64,000 bases of DNA from Inia geoffrensis (GCA_036417435.1 CM070905.1:17089592-17153591), one strand, 5' to 3'; positions 10,513-23,189 are shown, counted from the first letter of the stretch. Program-made: numbers and translations. Notes: generated by a model from the letters alone, not told the origin.

Positions 10513-12011
10513 TCAAATATTTTCTAAATTAAAGTTTTGTATAGTATTGCTTAAATTCACGTATTTCCAAGATGGTATGCTAATTATTTAACGCCTATGA
10601 AAGTACTACATTAACAATCTATGTCTATGTGAAATTACTTGGTAGGTATGTATAACCCTTTAAGTTGTCTAAAAATGGAATCTACCGAAAGATAGGAAAA
10701 AAATTCAGTAATACTGCAACTCAGAAAAAACAATGTTTCCTATAGTTTGAGTTTTAAGTCTGTTTGCTTAATTCTTCTATTTAGTTTCTATTCACACTTT
10801 TCATTTCACATTCTCTGAGCACCTGAGCTTCCGTCAGCTTTAGAAGAGGTCATTTCCCTAGCTCTTGACTCCCCAGAATTCCACCCAGCTTTAATTCCTA
10901 CTGAAAAATTGCTGGACATGTTGACAGAAGTTGACATGTTGAAACCACTGATAGGTTTTTTAAGAGTCCCCCTAAGAAGTAGGATAGCATATACAAAATG
11001 CCTTCTGCTCCCGTGAAAATGTAGAGGCAATCTTTCCTTTCACAAATATTGAATGAGAACTGTTTCTAACTGCAAGGCTGAGCTGAGTTCCCCCTTTCTG
11101 GATAAAGAATCAAACTCTTAATGTTTATAGCCATAACAATTACAGCTCATGTTTCCCATAATGTCTTCGAATAAATCTGTTCTAAAGAGACTATTCTCTG
11201 CCTAGGAATTTCCTTTGCTTTTCTGGATACTATGTGAACCACAACATTCCATGCTTATATTCAGCATTTTCTAAGGAATCCATAACACTTAGGATGATAG
11301 GGGATGAAAAACAGAGCTCTCAAAGTTAGCCCCCCAAAACAAATTGGACCTACTGAGAAACAGGGGACAAATGACCCTGAGATAAAACCTACTTTTATCT
11401 GACATAACTATCTGCCTCCTGGAATGTCTGAACAGAATTCATACCTGGACTTCTTGGTTCCAGAGCCCTACAGAATAGGTCCACTACCCCTGAACATCAG
11501 CTGTTATTACTCCATCGGTCACCCTTGATGTTATCTCCCTTTCACAGGCTACACCTGATACCTTTCTTGCTCTGTTGTAGCTCACACCAAGTGCAACTTT
11601 TAATCAAAAATATTCACCAATTTTTAGGTACTAAAGGGCAAAGACACAGGAGATAGTGTTCACCTTAAAGGAACACACGGAATTGCGAGAATTCAAACAT
11701 ACAAGAAAATAAGAATAATTCAAAGAACATATGCCGTTATATAAGCATGTTTTTCCCCCAAAAGCCTCAGCCTTATCTTCTCAACTGCATTATAATCTAT
11801 TTTTGTGCAGGAATCACAAAAATGCTAAAATGGTTTCTTGAACAAAATCAGAACTCAATAATGACTTTTGAAAGAGTGGATGAAATGCAATTTTCTTTGG
11901 CATAATTGTTAATATTTTAGTACAATACTGGGCAGAAAATAATCATTTCTTTAAATACTGACTTCAGTAACGATGTATAATTTAATTGGTTTATAATTTA
12001 AATATATCTAC
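10513..12011. other. Unassigned non-coding sequence
   Basis: I see no gene or named repeat. The open frame at 10806-11030 (minus, 74 residues) shows no domain. Fragments of very old repeats cannot be excluded. Confidence 0.55.
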
Positions 12012-12396
12012 TATATTAGTTTGCTAGGGCCACCATAACAAAATACCACAGACTAGGTGGCTTAAACAACAAAGATTTATTTTCTTAGAGTGCTGGCAGC
12101 TGGGAAGTCCAAGGTTAAGGAGTCAGCAATGTTGGTCTCTTCTGAGGCCTCTCCCCTAGGTTGTAGATGGTCACTCTGTGTCCTCACATGGCCTTTCCTC
12201 TGTGCACACGTGTCTGTGTCCTGATCCCCCTTCTGTGTAAGGACACCAGTCATATTGAGTTAAGGACTCATTTTACCTGAATTACCTCTTTAAAGACCCT
12301 ATCTCCAAATACAGGTCATGGGAATTTGTTTTGAAGTACTAGAAATCAGACTTCAACATGAATTTGGGGGGTGGGGACACAATTCAGTCCATAAAA
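12012..12396 (+). mobile_element. MLT1-type LTR (ERVL-MaLR), solitary
   Basis: The sequence follows the MLT1 LTR from end to end: TATTAGTTTGCTAGGGCCAC, ACCACAGACTAGGTGGCTTA, a CTTCTGAGGCCTCTC phrase, GACACCAGTCATATTGAGTT and CACAATTCAGTCCATAA. Possible 5-bp duplications TCTAC (12007-12011) and TGTAC (12397-12401) differ at one base. It is a relic of a non-autonomous retrovirus-like element. No internal coding region is adjacent, so it is a solitary LTR. Confidence 0.85.
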
Positions 12397-12609
12397 TGTA
12401 CTAAAATATACTAGACTCTCACTATAATACTGATTTCTAGGATTACGTCATGGAATAACTAGGTGAAACTTGACAAAGTTCTTTTCACATGTTTATAAAG
12501 TGTTTTATGTGTAGAATTTCACTGAATTCTACACAGAAGGTCTAATTATGGCAATGTTTCTGTTTACGATCTCTTGATAAATTGTTTGCAAAAAAAAGCC
12601 CATGTGATT

Positions 12610-13020
12610 CTGCAGTATCCTCTCAAACGACTCTTAGCCATATGTCCCACTTTGGCCAATTAAACATTAGTAAATGTGACATACGCAGAGGCTCGAAAAT
12701 CACTTGTGCCTTGGGACATGTCTTTTGATGTTCTTGAAACCCCATGTGAACAAGCCCAGAAGGGCCTGCTGGATGATGAGGAACACATGGCTCATTGGCC
12801 CCCATCACTCCAGCCAACTGCATACCAAACCACAGAAGGAGAACCAGATGAAGTGACTGCATTTACCTGAGTTAGCCCAGCCCAGATCAGCATAACAAAC
12901 CTCCCTGCCAACCTCAGCCCAAACTACCAACCCACTGAGTCATGAGCTAAAGTAATGGTTATTGTTTTAAGCAATTAAGTTTTTAGGGAGTTTGTGATAC
13001 AGCAAAAACTAAGTAATACA
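12610..13020 (+). mobile_element. Probable MLT1-like LTR, diverged
   Basis: The second half reads like the 3' part of an MLT1C/D-type LTR: CTGAGTTAGCCCAGCCCAGA, CTGAGTCATGAGCTAAAGTA, TTGTTTTAAGCAATTAAGTT and a GATACAGCAAAAACTAAGTAA-like end. The first half fits less well. The small open frames inside (for example 12676-12870) are not supported as genes. Confidence 0.6.
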
Positions 13021-13993
13021 ATGAAAACCTCAGAACCTTAGAACTTATTTTAACACAAATGAATAGAATTAATATTTGCATGTTAAAGCAGCAAAAACAG
13101 TTGTCTTCAGAGACTAAAAAAAGCCTCCCAAAGTCAAGTGATACCATAGTAAATCAGCTACACGATGGCAAAAATCTATTAGCGTGTGGCACAGGCAGAG
13201 AATGTTGTCAAAATGATGTCAGAATAACTCAAAAGACAACATTAAGGCAGATGGAATCAAATCACAGCTGCTACAGTGGAACATCACCCCATGTTGTAGG
13301 ATTCCCCTGTGAAATGAGGTAAAGTAAAACTAATTTGGGTGAAGACTAATATAGTGCAGTGGTAGAAATCTAATTATAGACTATTTAGCAGGAGAATACC
13401 ATAGCATTTTAAGCCATAGCATCAATGGCTATGAAAAGACTTTGCCAAACCAGATACAATCAATAAGTAAATTGATTTACTACTGATTCCTAAAGTGTAT
13501 GCCAATGGGGCACAAGCAGGCTAAATATAAGACAAAAAAAAGAAAAGAATGAAAGAAAAAGAGAAAGAAAGAAAATTCATTTCAGCCTAGACTAGCAGTC
13601 CTGTTAACAAACAGCAAGCAATTCATCTGGCAGAAGAGGAAGAGACGGAGTTTTCAAACATTGAAGGCTGTGGGTTCTCAGCTGATGACTCAGCTTTCTG
13701 AGGCAGGCAGTTCCTTGTGCAAAGCCCAGCTCAGCAGTTCTAAGGAGGCGAATTGTTAATTGCTAATTCATCTCACTGAGATAAATGAGTCTGCCTGTCA
13801 TGGTACGAGAAGACAGTGGCTGCAAAGCCCACGTTGGAGTTCCATGGCCAGATGTGACAGTGTGTAATGAGAGCTCCCTGGGTATCCACTAAGAGCATAA
13901 TGCCATCTGAGACCCCTCACCAGAAGGGATTAAAAACTGGGGAACAGAGGTTTGTTGACAAAACGAGCAGGAATGACTGCAGGAGGGCTTACC
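13021..13993. other. Unassigned non-coding sequence
   Basis: I see no gene or recognised element. There is a purine-rich patch at about 13535-13575. The 87-residue frame at 13059-13322 has no recognisable features. Confidence 0.55.
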
Positions 13994-14490
13994 AGTAAGG
14001 GTGACCATATAGTATATTGTCCAAACTGAGACAATTTGGGGAACATAAGGAGGTGCCATTAATAATTACGCTGAGGCTTCCCTGGTGGTGCAATGGTTAA
14101 GAATCCGCCTGCCAATGCAGGGGACACGGGGTCGAGCCCTGGTCCAGGAAGATCCCACATGCCGCGGAGCAACTAAGCCTGTGCGCCACAACTACTGAGC
14201 CTGCACCCTAGAGCCCATGAGCCACAATTACTGAGCCCACATGCCACAACTACTGAAGCCCATGCACCTAGAGCCTGTGCTCTGCAACAAGAGAAGCCAC
14301 CACAATGAGAAGCCCGCGTACCGCAACAAAGAGTAGCCCCCACTCGCCACAACTAGAGAAAGCCCGCATGCAGCAATAAGGACCCAATGCAGCCAAAAAT
14401 AAATAAATAAAATAATAAATTTATTTTAAAAAATAATAATAATTACGCTGAGACCACAGGGGTGGAGTGAGTTGGAACTGCCCCAACTGG
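13994..14490 (+). repeat. Old short repeat (GGGTGACCATA type) split by a SINE
   Basis: Positions 13997-14060 read GGGTGACCATATAGTATATT and continue to AATAATTACGCTGAG. The remainder (ACCACAGGGGTGGAG) resumes after the SINE at 14452. Similar text occurs in reverse orientation at about 16880-16965, ending ATTATATGGCCACCCC. I know this as a common mammalian short repeat with GGGTGACCATA ends but cannot name the family. Confidence 0.4.
14076..14436 (+). mobile_element. CHR-type SINE, long form, with 16-bp TSD
   Basis: The tRNA-like head has an A-box-like TGGTGCAATGG and a degenerate B box (GGGTCGAGCCC, not GGTTCGAGCCC). The long CCACAACTACTGAG body and an (AAAT)n/AT-rich tail follow. A perfect TSD TAATAATTACGCTGAG lies at 14060-14075 and 14437-14452. 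It inserted inside the older repeat at 13994-14490. Confidence 0.94.
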
Positions 14491-15060
14491 ACTCAGGAGT
14501 CCACAGACTCTTTATCATATATAAGTATGTATCATAATCAAAGAAAATCCAAAAGGATTTAAAATTTTAAATCTCTTAAAAAGTATAAGGAGATCAAGAA
14601 ATTGATAGAAACTGTGACTTAGCAAGAAAAGAAAAGACAGTGCAGAGTGAGCCTCTTGGGAAGAGGCAGCCCCGTATTTTCTGTATCCAGGAGTAAAGAG
14701 CCTAGAAAGATCCAGAAACCAATCAACTGCCACAGGAAGAAGAGATGCATTGTGGGGGTTGATGACTCACTGCTGAGAGATGTGACTGTTTATGAATCAA
14801 AGCTGAGCAGATGGTAAACAATATTCCTGACTTGGATATTTAAGAAAGCAAAGAAGCTTTCTGAGGTATATTATCTGTTTAATTTCGGCAAGTATTTACT
14901 GCGAGGCAACTCTCTACTAAGCATTGCTGTAGGTGATACAGAGGGTAAGTAGAAGACAAGGTCCCTGCTCTCAGGAGCTTACTTTCTAGTGGGAGACACA
15001 CAAGAAACACATAAACATAGGCCCTTATAATCAAGGTAAGAGCTATGAGGAAAATAAAAA

Positions 15061-15096
15061 CATTGTCTATTACAATAGACAATGTAATAGACAATG
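15061..15096. repeat. Perfect inverted repeat plus tandem copy
   Basis: CATTGTCTATT (15061-15071) and its exact reverse complement AATAGACAATG (15074-15084) are separated by 2 bases. A second AATAGACAATG follows at 15086-15096. The arms could form an 11-bp stem. Confidence 0.95.
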
Positions 15097-15689
15097 TCCA
15101 TGGGTGGCGAGTGAAGTGATAAATAGTTAATAAGGAAAGGCCTGAGAGGATGACTTTTGAGCTGAGGCTCAGAAACGGAACTGGTCATGCAAAGATCTTG
15201 GGGAGAAGAACATTTCAGATAGAAGAAAGAGGTGGTACAAAAAGTTCTACAATGGGAACAAGCCAACACAGCTGGAACAAAGGGAGTGAGGGGTAGACTG
15301 ACAGAAGAGGAGATTGGAGAGTCTGAGAGGGACCAAATAACATAAGAACTTTAGGTTTTCTTTGCATGTGCCAAGAAGTCATTAAAGGTTCTCTACAGAA
15401 AGAGACACAATCCGATTTACCGTTTAAACATAGCACCCTGGCTGTTCCTTGGAGAAGAGGTTGTAACCAGAATGAAGAATTTGGAAGAATCGGTGGATTG
15501 TTACAGTCATCCAGCAGGGAGGCGACTTGGATTAGTAGACGTGGAGAGAAGCTGTTTGGTTTGGGCTCTGTCCTGCTTATGGTTCCAAAGAGGAGCTTGT
15601 GAGAGAGAGAAATAAAGAACGAGGTGGGCTTTTACTTGGTTAGCTGTAAGCTGAGATACTGAAAGCTGGGGAAAGGGTTTACTTCTGCC

Positions 15690-15725
15690 TTGAGATGGCT
15701 ATTAAACTTGAGATGGCTATTAAAC
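15690..15725. repeat. Perfect 18-bp tandem duplication
   Basis: TTGAGATGGCTATTAAAC occurs twice with no gap (15690-15707 and 15708-15725). The unit contains no feature that I recognise. Simple slippage or replication error explains it. Confidence 0.95.
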
Positions 15726-16210
15726 AGCCAAACATAAACATCAAAAATATAATTGCATATATGGCTATAAAGCTGAAAGGAAATGCCAGAGGTGGAGTTA
15801 TAAATTTTGGAATCATTGAATATAAATATCATTTAAACCAAAGGACTAAATGAAATTAGTTAGGGAGGAAGAACAAATAGAGGAGAGCGTGTGCCCAAAA
15901 CCTAACTGTGTGGCACTCTGACACTTAGATGATGTGCTGATGGAGCCAATACAGACAAACAGGAAAAGAGTAGCCAATGAAGCAGAAGGAAAATGCAGAA
16001 AAGGCAGTGCCATAGAAGCCAAGAGAAGATGGTACATTAAGAAGGACAAAGCAGTCAGCTACACGTACACTGCAGAGTGACTGAGTAAGAGGAATACAGA
16101 GAGCGACCTTTGGATTTTATAACATGGGAGACTGATAATGACCTTTTCAAAAACATGGTGGGGATAGATGCTCTACTGGAGTTGACTGAGAAGGTAACGT
16201 ATTGAAGACT

Positions 16211-16734
16211 GTAACTTCAGACAGGTCTTTCTAGAAATGTTGCTGTGAGTCCTATCTTCTCCTGTAGACTCATGTGAAATGAATAATAGTGCTCCTGGCG
16301 TCTAGTTCTGGAGGTTCATTCCAGATCCCTTTTGGTAGCTTGGCAGAAAGCTGACTCAGCCAGAGTTAGGTCAATAGAAGAACAGGCTGACACACCAGGT
16401 GTTAAGTTCCAAAAGTTCTCCCTTTCTATCAAGACCACTTCTGAATACAAAGTGCTCACTCTTACATTGTTATCTAGATAAGTGGTTAGCAAACTGGCTC
16501 CATGAGTCAAATCTGACCCACCACCTCCTTTGTAAATAAAGTTTTATTGAGACACAGGGCTCAATTTGGTCTTATGTCTCCTTCTATCTTTCTGGAGATC
16601 CAAATCCTACATTCTTTATGATCCAGCTCAGATGCGTCTTCTATCCTTGACTACCGTAGCCAAGAAAAGTTGAGAGTTCTCTAGATTGTAAATTCCTTAG
16701 AGCAGAAACCAACAAATCACAAACTTCTTTGTAC
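16211..16734. other. Unassigned, with one old repeat fragment
   Basis: Most of this stretch is unassigned. At 16480-16565 the text AGTGGTTAGCAAACTGGCTC followed by TTTGTAAATAAAGTTTTATT matches a frequent mammalian repeat, probably an old DNA transposon. I am not sure of the class. Confidence 0.4.
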
Positions 16735-17590
16735 GTCATCATCTTTACTTTTAAACCTGCTCCCATCTCTGTCAGCTGAGTTAGGGGTCTCAGAGTCATT
16801 CTAGGCTCCTCTTCAATTCATGCCCTGTCATATCTCGTCTGACAACATGCTCCACTTGCCCTAGACTATTTCAGTTAATTCCTGGTGCCCTGGCATAATT
16901 ATCAAAATGCCAACTTTCACTCTCAAAAGTGCCCTTTATAGATGATAAATTATATGGCCACCCCAAACCCATATCCAACCTTGCTTTCTTCCTGTGCCTT
17001 AAACTGACATCCCTTTTTCCCCCATCCTTAAAATATAAGTCCTAGATCAGGCTCCCATCAAGTCTTATTATTGTAACAGCCTAATTACTCTTGCAGAAGC
17101 AATACTTCAATTCTGTCTTCCACAGCTGCCAGAGCAGTCTGTCTAAAACTCAAATGTGTTCATGCTACTTCCTTATTTAAGACCATTCTATAGCTCCCAA
17201 TAGACAGACCCAAACTTCAGTGTCTGACTTCTGATTACATTTAATATCCCACTCATTTCTTTTGTAAATCCTCTTCTTGTCTTTGCCCATGTTATCTCCT
17301 TTACCTGGAATACTCTCTCCTCCCTTGCCTTCTTTCCTCAGCTTTTCTGGCACTTTTCATCCTTTAGGACTCAGTAAAAGCATCACCTAATACTAGACCC
17401 CTTTCCTCACCACCTCTGACCACCCTTGGTTTGGATTATGGGACCTTTCTCCATGTTGTTATAATAACCTTTATTCATCCCTATTGAATTTATAGTACCG
17501 TATTTTTATGATTTACATGTTTGTTTCTCTCACTAGACTAGGAGATACTTGAGAATAAAGAAGTACTTTTTCCTGATTTGGGGGACCATG
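16735..17590 (+). mobile_element. LINE-2 (L2) fragment
   Basis: L2-like wording in order: GGTCTCAGAGTCATTCTAGG, the TGTGTTCATGCTACTTCC phrase, TAGCTCCCAATAGACAGACC, and a 3' part with TTACCTGGAATACTCTCTCC and CACTAGACTAGGAGATACTTG-like text. The reading frame is destroyed. The reverse-oriented GGTGACCATA-type repeat at about 16880-16965 interrupts it. Confidence 0.62.
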
Positions 17591-17619
17591 GTTAGAAATA
17601 CCAGTCCATAATAGGCAGT

Positions 17620-19580
17620 CCATTATTATTTTTTTACACAAAACACTTTAAACAGAGAGAGAAAAATAATACTAGAAGCACCTGTATAACTGCCACTTGG
17701 ATTTGACCATTATCATTTTACTAATCTGCTTTATCACTTTTCTATTCATTCTTCTATCCATGCATCAATCCATCTTGTTTTTAATGCATTTCAAAGTAAA
17801 CTGAAGACACTGATGCATTTCACTCCTAAATCTGTCAATATGCAAATCATTAAAGTTCATCACTTTACTTTTTTTCTTTTAAACTTGCATACATACAATG
17901 AAATGCATAAATCCTAAGTGTACATTTGCTGAGTTTTGATAAATGTATATGTTTGTGTAATTTATCCTTTCTCCATTGAATTGTGTTTGCACCTTTTTCA
18001 AAAATTAGCCAAATTTGTGTGGATCTATTCCTGAGCTCTCTATTCTATTACACTGATTGACGTGTCTACTCTTTCACCAATACTCTGCTGTCTTGATTAG
18101 TATATCTTTATGGTAACTCTCAAAATTGGTCATTTCTGTCTGATATCATTTACTTTCAGCTTGAAGAACTTCTTTCAACGCAATATGGTTCTAGTTCAGG
18201 TCCACTGGTGACAAATTCCCTTAGTTTGACCTAAAAATGTCTTCATTTTGCATTCATTCTTGAAGGATATTTTTTCTGGACAGAAAATTCTGGGTTAACA
18301 GTTTGCCCTTTCAGCTCTTTAAAGATTTTGTTCTAATGTATTTTACCCTCCATTTTTCTCTAACAGGAGATCAGTAATGATTTGAATTTTCATTCCCCTT
18401 TATAAAATGTGTTGATTTTCTCTGGCTACATTCAAGCTTTTCTCCTAATCATTGATTTTCAGATGTGTGACTATGTTTTGCATGGCTTTCTTTGTATACA
18501 TCCCGCTTAGGTTTTTCTAATCTTCTCAAATTTACCAATGTATGTTAAAAAAATGGCCATTATTTATGCCCCATTCCCTCTCTCTTCTTCTGGGACCTGA
18601 GTTACACTTATGGAAAATGTTTTCATATTTTCCCATGTTTCACTGAGGTGCTGTTCATTTATAAAATATTTTTTCTCTATTCTTCAGAATCGCTAATTTC
18701 AACTGCTCTCTCTTCAAGTTCACAGATTCCTCTTTTTTTGTTTTGTTTTTCTTTTTCTTTTGGTTAAGCCTATCCAGTGAATTTTTAAATTTTCAAATAT
18801 TGTAATTTTCAATTCTAGGATTTCCATTTCATTCTTTGTTATTCTTTTTACTTCTCTGCTAAGATTTACTTTTTAAAAACTCATTGTGAGCATATATTCT
18901 TCATGACCTTGAGCATCACTATCATAACTACTTTAAAATACTTGACTGCTAATTCCAACATCTGGCTCATCTTGGAGTTGGCCTTCATTTACTCTTTTCT
19001 CTTGAGAATGAATCAGATTTTTCTGATTCTTTGTATGTTAAGTAATTTTAGATTGTGGATTGCTACATTATGTTTTATGCCTCTAAAGAGTGTTTTGTTG
19101 TTGAGTTTGTTCCTGTTAGCAGGAAATTAGTTTGACAGGCCTCAAACTTCAAACTCTTTTTCTTGGATAACCGTTTCTATCTAATCCTTAACTAAGCTGC
19201 TTGGAACCTACCCCAAACATTTATGTTTCAGGGCCAGTCAGGTGGTCGGGATGTATCTTTAGTCTCCTTCTCTCTGATTCCATCACTTTCCAGAAGCTTT
19301 GTTGTCCAGATCTTTGTTAATTGATTTTTTTAGACCAAAAAGATTTCAGGTGTTCTATCATAGTTTTAGCATCCTACATCTATAGGGCAAGCTGAGGCCT
19401 TTACTCAGTTTATAAGCCATACAAATAGGAGCTCACCCAGAGCCTTCCCTTTTGTCTAAGTGTTGATTTCCTTCCAGAGACTACCTGCATTTTGTTACTC
19501 TCCAGCACTTTCTGGCCATTGGTTTTGCTTTTTAGTTTTGTTTTATTTTTGTCTAGATTTTATAGTTGTTATCTGCAGAA
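17620..19580 (-). mobile_element. Old L1M / HAL1-like LINE relic
   Basis: On +, 17970-18150 reads as antisense L1M ORF2 (CATTGAATTGTGTTTGCACC, then CTGTCTTGATTAGTATATCT). From 18240 to about 19560 the text follows the antisense ORF1/5' part of old L1s (GGATATTTTTTCTGGACAGA, TTAAAGATTTTGTTCTAATG, ACTGCTAATTCCAACATCTG). The short ORF2 piece next to a long ORF1 part suggests either HAL1, the half-length L1 relative, or an L1M with a large internal deletion. No frame remains intact. Confidence 0.62.
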
Positions 19581-19649
19581 GGGTCAGTCAGATAGAATCT
19601 TATTCAGCCATTATTAGAAACAAGCCTCAACAATTCATAAATATTTATT

Positions 19650-19800
19650 GAATTAAACCTTAGTCTGGCACCTCAAGGACAGAGATCTTTATCTATTTAT
19701 TTATTGGTATATCACAAATGCCAAGAATCGTACATGGTATATTTTAAGTACTCAATAAGCTTTTGTTGAATCAATGAACAGATGAATGGTTATTACTGTA
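19650..19800 (+). mobile_element. L2-like 3' end fragment
   Basis: AAGTACTCAATAAGCTTTTG followed by TTGAATCAATGAACAGATGA is the usual 3' end phrasing of L2 or MIR. An L2 3' end on + is the simplest reading. Confidence 0.45.
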
Positions 19801-21589
19801 ATGCCTTATATACAATTGACATTAACATTTCCTGTGCACCTTAACTGACTTGCTCAGAAATTGAACACATACTAAAAAGGAGCATAACCAAAAATCTCTT
19901 TTCAAAAATAAGAACTGTTAACATTTTGTCATATTTGCTTTGTGTATCTTTTTAAATGAAAGATTCACAAAATTAGATATAATGCAGAAGATCCCTTAAT
20001 ATATTAACTTTTTGCTCTAACTTTGGGCTCCAGTGTATATGTCTTTTAATCTCAATTATAGAGAATTCATTAATCTTTCAATTTTCCAAAGGAAGAAAGG
20101 AACATAAAACTCAGGTGGTGTAAGTCATTCTTCTAAAAAGAGTTCAGTAGGCAAATACATTTAAAAAATGCTATATTCAACAAAATAAAATTTTACATCA
20201 AGTCTTCTCAGAGCTAATACATGTTGTAAACCATTGAGGATCATGTGTAGTACCTGACCTTGTGGCACTAGCCTTGCAACACTAGCCTCATGGGACTACT
20301 GTTCCCTGAAACTCACTTTGGGGAAAGCTAAAGTGGAATAGTTCCATATTCCTGATGCAGAAACTCGGGCATGAAAAGTCATCCTTTGATTGAGTGGATC
20401 AGCTTCCTATCTCTTTTATTCTCTCCTTCCTCCATTGAGCCTGGATTTCATTTCTACCTTTCCATTACATTTGCCTTAAGTAAAGTCAGCCATGATCCTC
20501 AGTTATTTACATGTTGATCCAAACATAAAAGAAAAAAACAGCTGAGCAGACTGAAGTAGCGATTAAGAACCTGGAGGTATAAAAGGCAATTGCCTTCAAG
20601 AGGATTCACCCAGCACATACAGCTTTCTTTCATGATTAAGTTCTTTTTGAAATCCTAAATCAAAGGTACAGCCTATCAGAGAGCTAGGAAATCCATAATA
20701 AAAAAAATGTCATTGATGAGAGCCATTTTTTTTATTATACTGAGTGCTTTTGACAGCATTTGCTGCCTAAGCACATGTGGGAAACTGCAATACATGCTGA
20801 ACGCTCCCTTTATATACAAAATTCTACAATGAAGTGCCCAGTGAGAGAGAAAAAAAGAAATCAAACACAGTTGGCAAAGTCAAAGCAAGCAGAATTAATG
20901 CCTCCGAACCATGGCCCAGACATCTCCAGCTCCCCAGGAGGACTGGCTGGAAACTACAGCGTTCATTCAGTCCTTTCAGAACTCTTTCTGCTTGGCTGAG
21001 TCAGGACTGTATAGGGGACAGGCAAGGGGCCGGACAATCCAATTTTAAAACTCTTCAAACAAATCCTGAATAGGCATCAGTAGTATTCAAGAAGTAACAA
21101 CCACGAGTAATAAGTGGCCTTGGGGACCCAGAAACATTTTCTAATCAAGGACTAAAAAGTCCCAAACTGGGCACAGAACATATAAGCCAAGTTAATCAGT
21201 TATGCATCTTCTCCTGATAAATATGGTTCCCATTTTGTGGTATTTTCATCTCTCATTTTCACTTTGGAGATACTGATATCAAAAGCAATTTGGGGAAGGG
21301 TAGAAGGAAGTAAGAGTCAGAGTGATGGGTTCTTAGATCTGCCCTAGTTGGGCAGACAAGAAAGTAAATTGATAAAACCAAGTAAGCCTTTATATGTGGG
21401 AACCCAGAAGTCCACCACATGTGATCAGGGGGATCAGGTGAAAAGCAGTACACTTGCTGGACACAGCATTTATTATGGACTAAGCATTTATCATTTTCTT
21501 TCCTTTTTAAAAACTGAAAACAGTAATTTTCTGATTGCCATAGAAATGGCTTCCCATTGATTTAATCATACCAAACAGAGAGGTATAAT
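19801..21589. other. Unassigned non-coding sequence
   Basis: I see no gene. Part of 19890-20060 (AGAACTGTTAACATTTTGTC) hints at a further antisense L1M 3' UTR but is too diverged to call. The overlapping frames at 20760-21073 lack recognisable features. Confidence 0.5.
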
Positions 21590-22080
21590 AAAGAAAGTAA
21601 AAATCCCCCCAAGTTCCAATATGTGTATATTAGTACGACTAACAGCTTGGTTCATATTCATCTAGATTTCCATGATATATAAATCACACACTTTTAATAT
21701 GCTATAAAAATGGATTCCTCCTTTGCATGCTGTTTTATAACTTTATTCCACTTAACTATATATCATGATAATCTTTCTGTATCAATAGCTACATCATCAT
21801 TTTGAATAACTATAAAATATTTCCTTAACTGGATGTATAACATTCACTTGCCTAACCTCATTGCTGAATATTTTTCACTATTATAAACAATTCATTATAA
21901 ACATACTTGCTTATACATCTTTGTATACTTTATATTTACTTAGGGAAAAAACCTAGATGTGCAACTGCCATGTCCAGAGCATACATATTTGAAATTTGTA
22001 TACAGTTTGCCAGACTGAACTATGGTGGGGGAGGGGGAAGTATATTAGTTTACACTCACACCAACAGTATATGAGTCAGC
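21590..22080 (-). mobile_element. Old L1M 3' region
   Basis: On + the text follows the antisense end of old L1s: ATATATCATGATAATCTTTC, TTTTTCACTATTATAAACAA, CTTATACATCTTTGTATACT, and TTTACACTCACACCAACAGT with TATGAG. A G-rich patch (22025-22040) interrupts it. There is no TSD and no open frame. Confidence 0.62.
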
Positions 22081-22299
22081 ACTAAGCTTCTGTACTTGGG
22101 ATCTGAGATGCTTCTCACCCAAACTGGGGCTTTCCCCACATTATGCAGTCTGAACTCACTGAGGGCAGAGTATAAGCCTTCACCTTTATATCCTCCAAAG
22201 CACTGAAACGGCATTGGTTCTGCACTGGATACCCAAACAAGGTTTCGATAAATAGGCCAAGTTCATATCTTGACCTCCTGACCCTATAGTCTCTGTTCT

Positions 22300-22735
22300 C
22301 CCTCATCACCTTTCCAGCTCCCTCCCCCACGACTCTCCCACTTTGCCTGCTCCAACCACACTGATAGCCTTCCTGTGCGTCCAATACACTTATCATGCTC
22401 CCATCAGAGCCTTGGCATCTGCTGTTCCCTCTTCCTGCAACTTTCTTCCCCTGATAGCCACGGGGCTCATTCCCTCAGGATGCTGCTCAAAGGCCACATT
22501 ATCAGTGGGCTTTTCCTATTTTAAATTGCAACTCCGTCAACACTCTCTATCCTCCTTCCTTTAGATCTACTTTCTCCAATATCCTTATTACCTTGTGACC
22601 CTCTATATGTTACTTGTTTATGTCATCTTCTTTCTGCCCCCACCCACTAGGGCCAGAATTTTGTCTGTTTTATTCACTGCTGTGTCCTTAGCCCCTCCAA
22701 GAGGTGCTCGGTAAATATATATTGAACAAAGACAT
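22300..22735 (+). mobile_element. LINE-2 3' part
   Basis: Recognisable in order: GCATCTGCTGTTCCCTCTTC, CTCAGGATGCTGCTCAAAGG, ATTTTGTCTGTTTTATTCAC with TGCTGTGTCC, and GTGCTCGGTAAATATATATT. This is the common L2 3' end, with no coding capacity left. Confidence 0.68.
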
Positions 22736-23189
22736 TAATTTATGAAAATAAAGAATGAATGAAGACATCTGCAAGCAGAAAGTTAATTGCTAGAATCATA
22801 CATGAGGGCACAATGAAAGCATACATGTAGGTGGACAGAATAAGGCTAAAATACAGACCTGAGTTACATCATTTGAGTCATACAGTCATTCAATGGCTAC
22901 TTGAAGTTGGAAGTGGGAGAATATAGTTGTCTTGAAAAGTTTATGGTCCATTTGGAAATATAAAACTCATACGAGGTTTTTATAAAATACATATTACAAA
23001 GTAAAAATATTAAGTCGGTAAGTGGAAATCAATATGATGTCAATATTGAGGGGTATGGCTGGAGCCACAATTTGCCAGTTGAGAAGGTGGTTTAGAAAAG
23101 AAGAAAAAGGGATCTAAAAGAATGTAAAGTTGTGAACATGTGAATGAGTGTGTTCAGTGTTGGGAAGAGCAAGAAAGAGTGTTTTCATT

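Larger units (their letters stand above)
14870..16210 (+). repeat. Ancient unnamed interspersed repeat, longest copy
   Basis: This diverged non-coding stretch begins AAGTATTTACTGCGAGGCAA and continues with GGTCCCTGCTCTCAGGAGCT. It then runs through GACACAATCCGATTTACCG and CACCCTGGCTGTTCC to a GGGGATAGATGCTC stretch near 16160. Related order and wording appear at 48560-50110 and in part at 23190-23720 and 14-305, all in the same orientation. I recognise it as a common old mammalian repeat but cannot assign a family. Open frames inside it (for example 14979-15269 on minus) are chance. Confidence 0.45.
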
